Notes under the pieces: generated by a model
The model's input: only the letters and a program-made list of their open reading frames with translations
What the model was told of the DNA's origin: nothing
The model's database searches: none
In this document: positions 13,997 through 16,446 of the stretch, one piece after another
How positions within the stretch are numbered: position 1 is the first letter of the stretch
How the letters are laid out: every line of letters starts with the position of its first letter
Program-made: the position numbers and the translations under genes
Source: Bacillota bacterium
GTDB lineage: Bacteria > Bacillota_A > Clostridia > DSM-8532
NCBI GenBank assembly: GCA_023424865.1
Contig: JAFADM010000545.1
Span: 1 to 16,446, forward strand
DNA: 16,446 nucleotides
Direction: 5' to 3'

Positions 13997-16411
13997 TTAG
14001 TCCATATTGACAAGCTCCAGAATTTGATTGGCAGGTACAGGCTTGCTGAAAAGGAAACCCTGTATCCGTTCACAATGCTTTTTCAAAAGATAGTCGAACT
14101 GGGCACGGGTTTCTACCCCTTCCGCCACAATGCTTAAGCCCAAGTTTCTTCCAATTTCAATAATAGAGCCGATAAGAAGTCCTTTTTCCTTCATCCGTCC
14201 GATGTGATCGATGAAGGATTTATCTATCTTTAAGGTGTGGATGGGCAGACGGGTTAAATAATTCAGGGAGGAATAACCCGTACCGAAATCATCCAGTGCG
14301 ATGCGTATGCCCTTGGTGTTTAACGCAATGAGATTATGCATCACCGCATTAACCGATTCCATAAGGGTGGATTCGGTTATCTCGAATTCCAGGCAGTCCG
14401 GGGGGATATCGTAATCATCGAGAATGCGTATCACGCTTTCAGAGAAATGCCTTTGCATGAGCTGGATAACCGACAGGTTAACGGACATGAGCATATCCGT
14501 GTGACCTCTTTGACGCAGCTCCTTTAAAAACAGCAGGGCCTTTCGAAGCACCCAGTCCCCCAAAGGAATGATGAGCTTGGACTCTTCGGCGACAGAGATG
14601 AATTCTCCGGGCGAAATAAAGGTGCCGTCAGCGGTACGCCAGCGAATTAGGGCCTCCAGGCCTACAATTTTTTGATCCTTTGAACGGTATTGAGGCTGAT
14701 AAAAAAGGACAAATTCCTCATTCTCCAGAGCCAGCCGAATATTATTCTGCATGTTCAGGCGCTCAACAAGGGCATTTTTCATTCGCTTGTTATAGAAAAT
14801 GTATTTGCTCATGCGCTCGCCCGCTTTGTACAGTGCGGTATCCGCATTCTTCACCAGTTCGTCAAGGGTTTGGGCATCTTTTGGGTAAAGGGCGATACCC
14901 ACATTTACCTGCAGTGAAATGTTGTGATCGTCAATGCGCGTCTGGGCCTCCAGGTGGCGGATAATATCCTCAACAATCTCGATTAAGGCCTCGTCCGTCT
15001 CGTAATCCCACACCAGAAGGGCAAATTCATCCCCTGAAAGCCTGGCGGCATACATATTGGCCGTGCAAAGATTCCGAAGCCTTCCGGATACGGTAATTAA
15101 AAGCTTGTCCCCAATGGCATGGCCGTAGGAATCGTTTATCAGCTTAAAATTGTCCATATCAACAAAAACAAGACTGATATTGTCCGTACGCAAACTGACC
15201 TCCTGGAATTTTTCCTTGAGACGGCTGCGGTTGGCTAAGCCGGTGAGGCTGTCGTAATAGGCCAGCTTTGAAATCTTCCCCTCAATTTCCTTTTTAAAGG
15301 TGATATCCGTATGGGCACCGGCCATACGGACCATTTCTCCCTTTTTATTCCAAAGGCCTTTTCCCACGGCATAGACCCAGCGAATACTATCCTGACCGGT
15401 CTTTATTCTATACTCGCATTCGTAAAAGGGGGTTTTATTGTCCACATGCTCCTTCCAGGCGCAGCGGGCTTTTTCCGAATCCTCGGGAAGGATGTAAAGC
15501 TGCCAATCCCTAAGCTTTTCCATCTTAGTGTTATCCAGCTCAAAAATTTCGTACCATTTATCTGAAAAAAACCGGGTATCGGCCATAATATCCCAATCCC
15601 ATATTCCGATGTTGGAGGCGTCAACCACCAGGTTATGCCGCTCATCCTTGGCCTGGAGCAGCACCTTTTGATGGATAAGCTCGTCAAGCTGGGATTTGAG
15701 CTCTTCCTCCGATGCCGCCAGCTCCTCATAAACCGCCGACAGCTCCTCATGCTTTTCCATGAGAATACGCTGAGCCATAGCCCTTTGGGTTATATCCACG
15801 CCAATGACTTCATAAATATCGGGTTCATTTTTCATGACCTTGGGGCAAAAGCTCATAAACAGCGTCATTTTTTGCCCGCCCTTAATACGAAGGGTCATCT
15901 CGAATTTATCCCCCATAGGGTTAGGGGTGACACCGTGTATAAGATCTTTGATTTTGTCGCCGTCATCTTTTTCCATCAGGTCAAACAGGCTTGTTTTATC
16001 AACAAGATCTTCCGGCAAATAACCGGTGAAGTACTGGGCATATTCGTTGAGCCCTTTAACAAGACCTTCTTTATCAATGCTGATTATGATGATATTGGCC
16101 GTATCAATGGCTTTATTTAATATTCTTTGATTTCGATTGAGACTGCGATTTAAAAGCATCAAGGTGGACGTGAGACTTATGATGGCAAACACAAGCGCAC
16201 CTGATACGCATGCTGCAAAAAGAGGAAGCTGCCGTATACTCAGTGGTATCTCTGATCCTGTGGCAGGAGTTAAGCCTTGAAAAGACTCGTTCAGCCAGAA
16301 CCTGAGGAGGCTCCATACCGAAAGATAGGTTAAAAATCCCAGCGCTACAGAAATCAAAAGAGCCAGCACGTACTTTCTCAATGAAGAGAACCGCTTTATG
16401 TATACCTTCAT
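13997..16411 (-). CDS. Membrane-bound PAS-PAS-GGDEF-EAL cyclic-di-GMP turnover protein
   Basis: An 804-residue protein. Two membrane helices near residues 13-36 and 64-88 enclose a short outside loop. Then PAS domain 1 (about 98-208), a Glu-rich coiled coil (about 209-258), PAS domain 2 with PAC-like end (about 259-372, GAHTDITFKKEIE), a GGDEF domain (about 385-540) and an EAL domain (about 555-800). The cyclase signature reads SGDEF (459-463), an accepted variant; the RxxD product-inhibition site expected just before it is absent (Thr450 and Met453). The phosphodiesterase side looks complete: EALIRW 586, NLS, ITES, DDFGTGYSS 707-715, KID 728, AEGVET 763, QGFLFSKP. So PDE activity is likely and cyclase activity possible. 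A GGGGG stretch a few bases before the ATG is the likely ribosome site. It converges on the transporter operon and is probably independent of it. Confidence 0.96.
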   Translation of the reverse strand: MKVYIKRFSSLRKYVLALLISVALGFLTYLSVWSLLRFWLNESFQGLTPATGSEIPLSIRQLPLFAACVSGALVFAIISLTSTLMLLNRSLNRNQRILNKAIDTANIIIISIDKEGLVKGLNEYAQYFTGYLPEDLVDKTSLFDLMEKDDGDKIKDLIHGVTPNPMGDKFEMTLRIKGGQKMTLFMSFCPKVMKNEPDIYEVIGVDITQRAMAQRILMEKHEELSAVYEELAASEEELKSQLDELIHQKVLLQAKDERHNLVVDASNIGIWDWDIMADTRFFSDKWYEIFELDNTKMEKLRDWQLYILPEDSEKARCAWKEHVDNKTPFYECEYRIKTGQDSIRWVYAVGKGLWNKKGEMVRMAGAHTDITFKKEIEGKISKLAYYDSLTGLANRSRLKEKFQEVSLRTDNISLVFVDMDNFKLINDSYGHAIGDKLLITVSGRLRNLCTANMYAARLSGDEFALLVWDYETDEALIEIVEDIIRHLEAQTRIDDHNISLQVNVGIALYPKDAQTLDELVKNADTALYKAGERMSKYIFYNKRMKNALVERLNMQNNIRLALENEEFVLFYQPQYRSKDQKIVGLEALIRWRTADGTFISPGEFISVAEESKLIIPLGDWVLRKALLFLKELRQRGHTDMLMSVNLSVIQLMQRHFSESVIRILDDYDIPPDCLEFEITESTLMESVNAVMHNLIALNTKGIRIALDDFGTGYSSLNYLTRLPIHTLKIDKSFIDHIGRMKEKGLLIGSIIEIGRNLGLSIVAEGVETRAQFDYLLKKHCERIQGFLFSKPVPANQILELVNMD

Positions 16412-16446
16412 AGATGCCCCCTGCAGCAGTCTTAAAGTTTAACCAG

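Noticed and set aside
1..16446. CRISPR array, tRNA, rRNA, insertion sequence or phage genes
   Set aside because: Read through both strands for spaced repeats, tRNA-like cloverleaf ends and transposase or integrase motifs; none was found.

Overview
The window looks like chromosomal DNA of a Gram-positive, low-to-mid GC bacterium of the Bacillota, most likely a polysaccharide-using Clostridia or Paenibacillus-like organism. The reasons are the strong AGGAGG-type ribosome binding sites, the BlaI/M56 and PadR/HAAS regulatory pairs, a YesM/YesN-type two-component system, a lipoprotein sugar-binding protein and a secreted enzyme with S-layer homology (SLH) domains. No species can be named from the sequence alone. 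I see no tRNA, rRNA, CRISPR array, transposase or phage gene.

Layout. (1) 1-511, minus strand: a BlaI/MecI-family repressor followed by the first codons of an M56 (BlaR1-like) membrane protein cut by the window edge, with a perfect TACA-TT-TGTA palindrome as likely operator. (2) 512-943: an AT-rich intergenic stretch with one hairpin and no convincing gene. (3) 944-2310, plus strand: a PadR-type regulator translationally coupled to a HAAS-domain membrane protein, closed by a bidirectional terminator. (4) 2424-13915: a sugar-utilisation locus. On the minus strand, read from right to left, lie a sensor histidine kinase, its AraC-type response regulator and a very large secreted multi-domain GH3 glycoside hydrolase. 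Diverging on the plus strand are a sugar-binding lipoprotein and two CUT1 ABC permeases, with no ATPase gene. (5) 13997-16411, minus strand: a membrane-bound PAS-PAS-GGDEF-EAL protein.

How the parts work together. The kinase probably senses an extracellular sugar or sugar-loaded binding protein and phosphorylates the regulator. The regulator would then switch on the transporter and the cell-surface GH3 enzyme, which releases sugars for uptake. The DNA supports this directly: the GH3 gene and the transporter operon, about 3.5 kb apart and in opposite orientation, share the same promoter layout, AAAAAAGTA, then 15 bases, then TATACT, with no consensus -35 box. Upstream of the transporter the motif occurs twice, 23 bp apart, and these copies also cover the -10 and -35 boxes of the divergent kinase promoter. 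One regulator could therefore activate the transporter and autoregulate the kinase from the same sites. This candidate regulatory circuit and the unusual domain architecture of the GH3 enzyme, including a probable beta-trefoil inserted inside its C-terminal catalytic-half domain, are the most interesting parts of the window.
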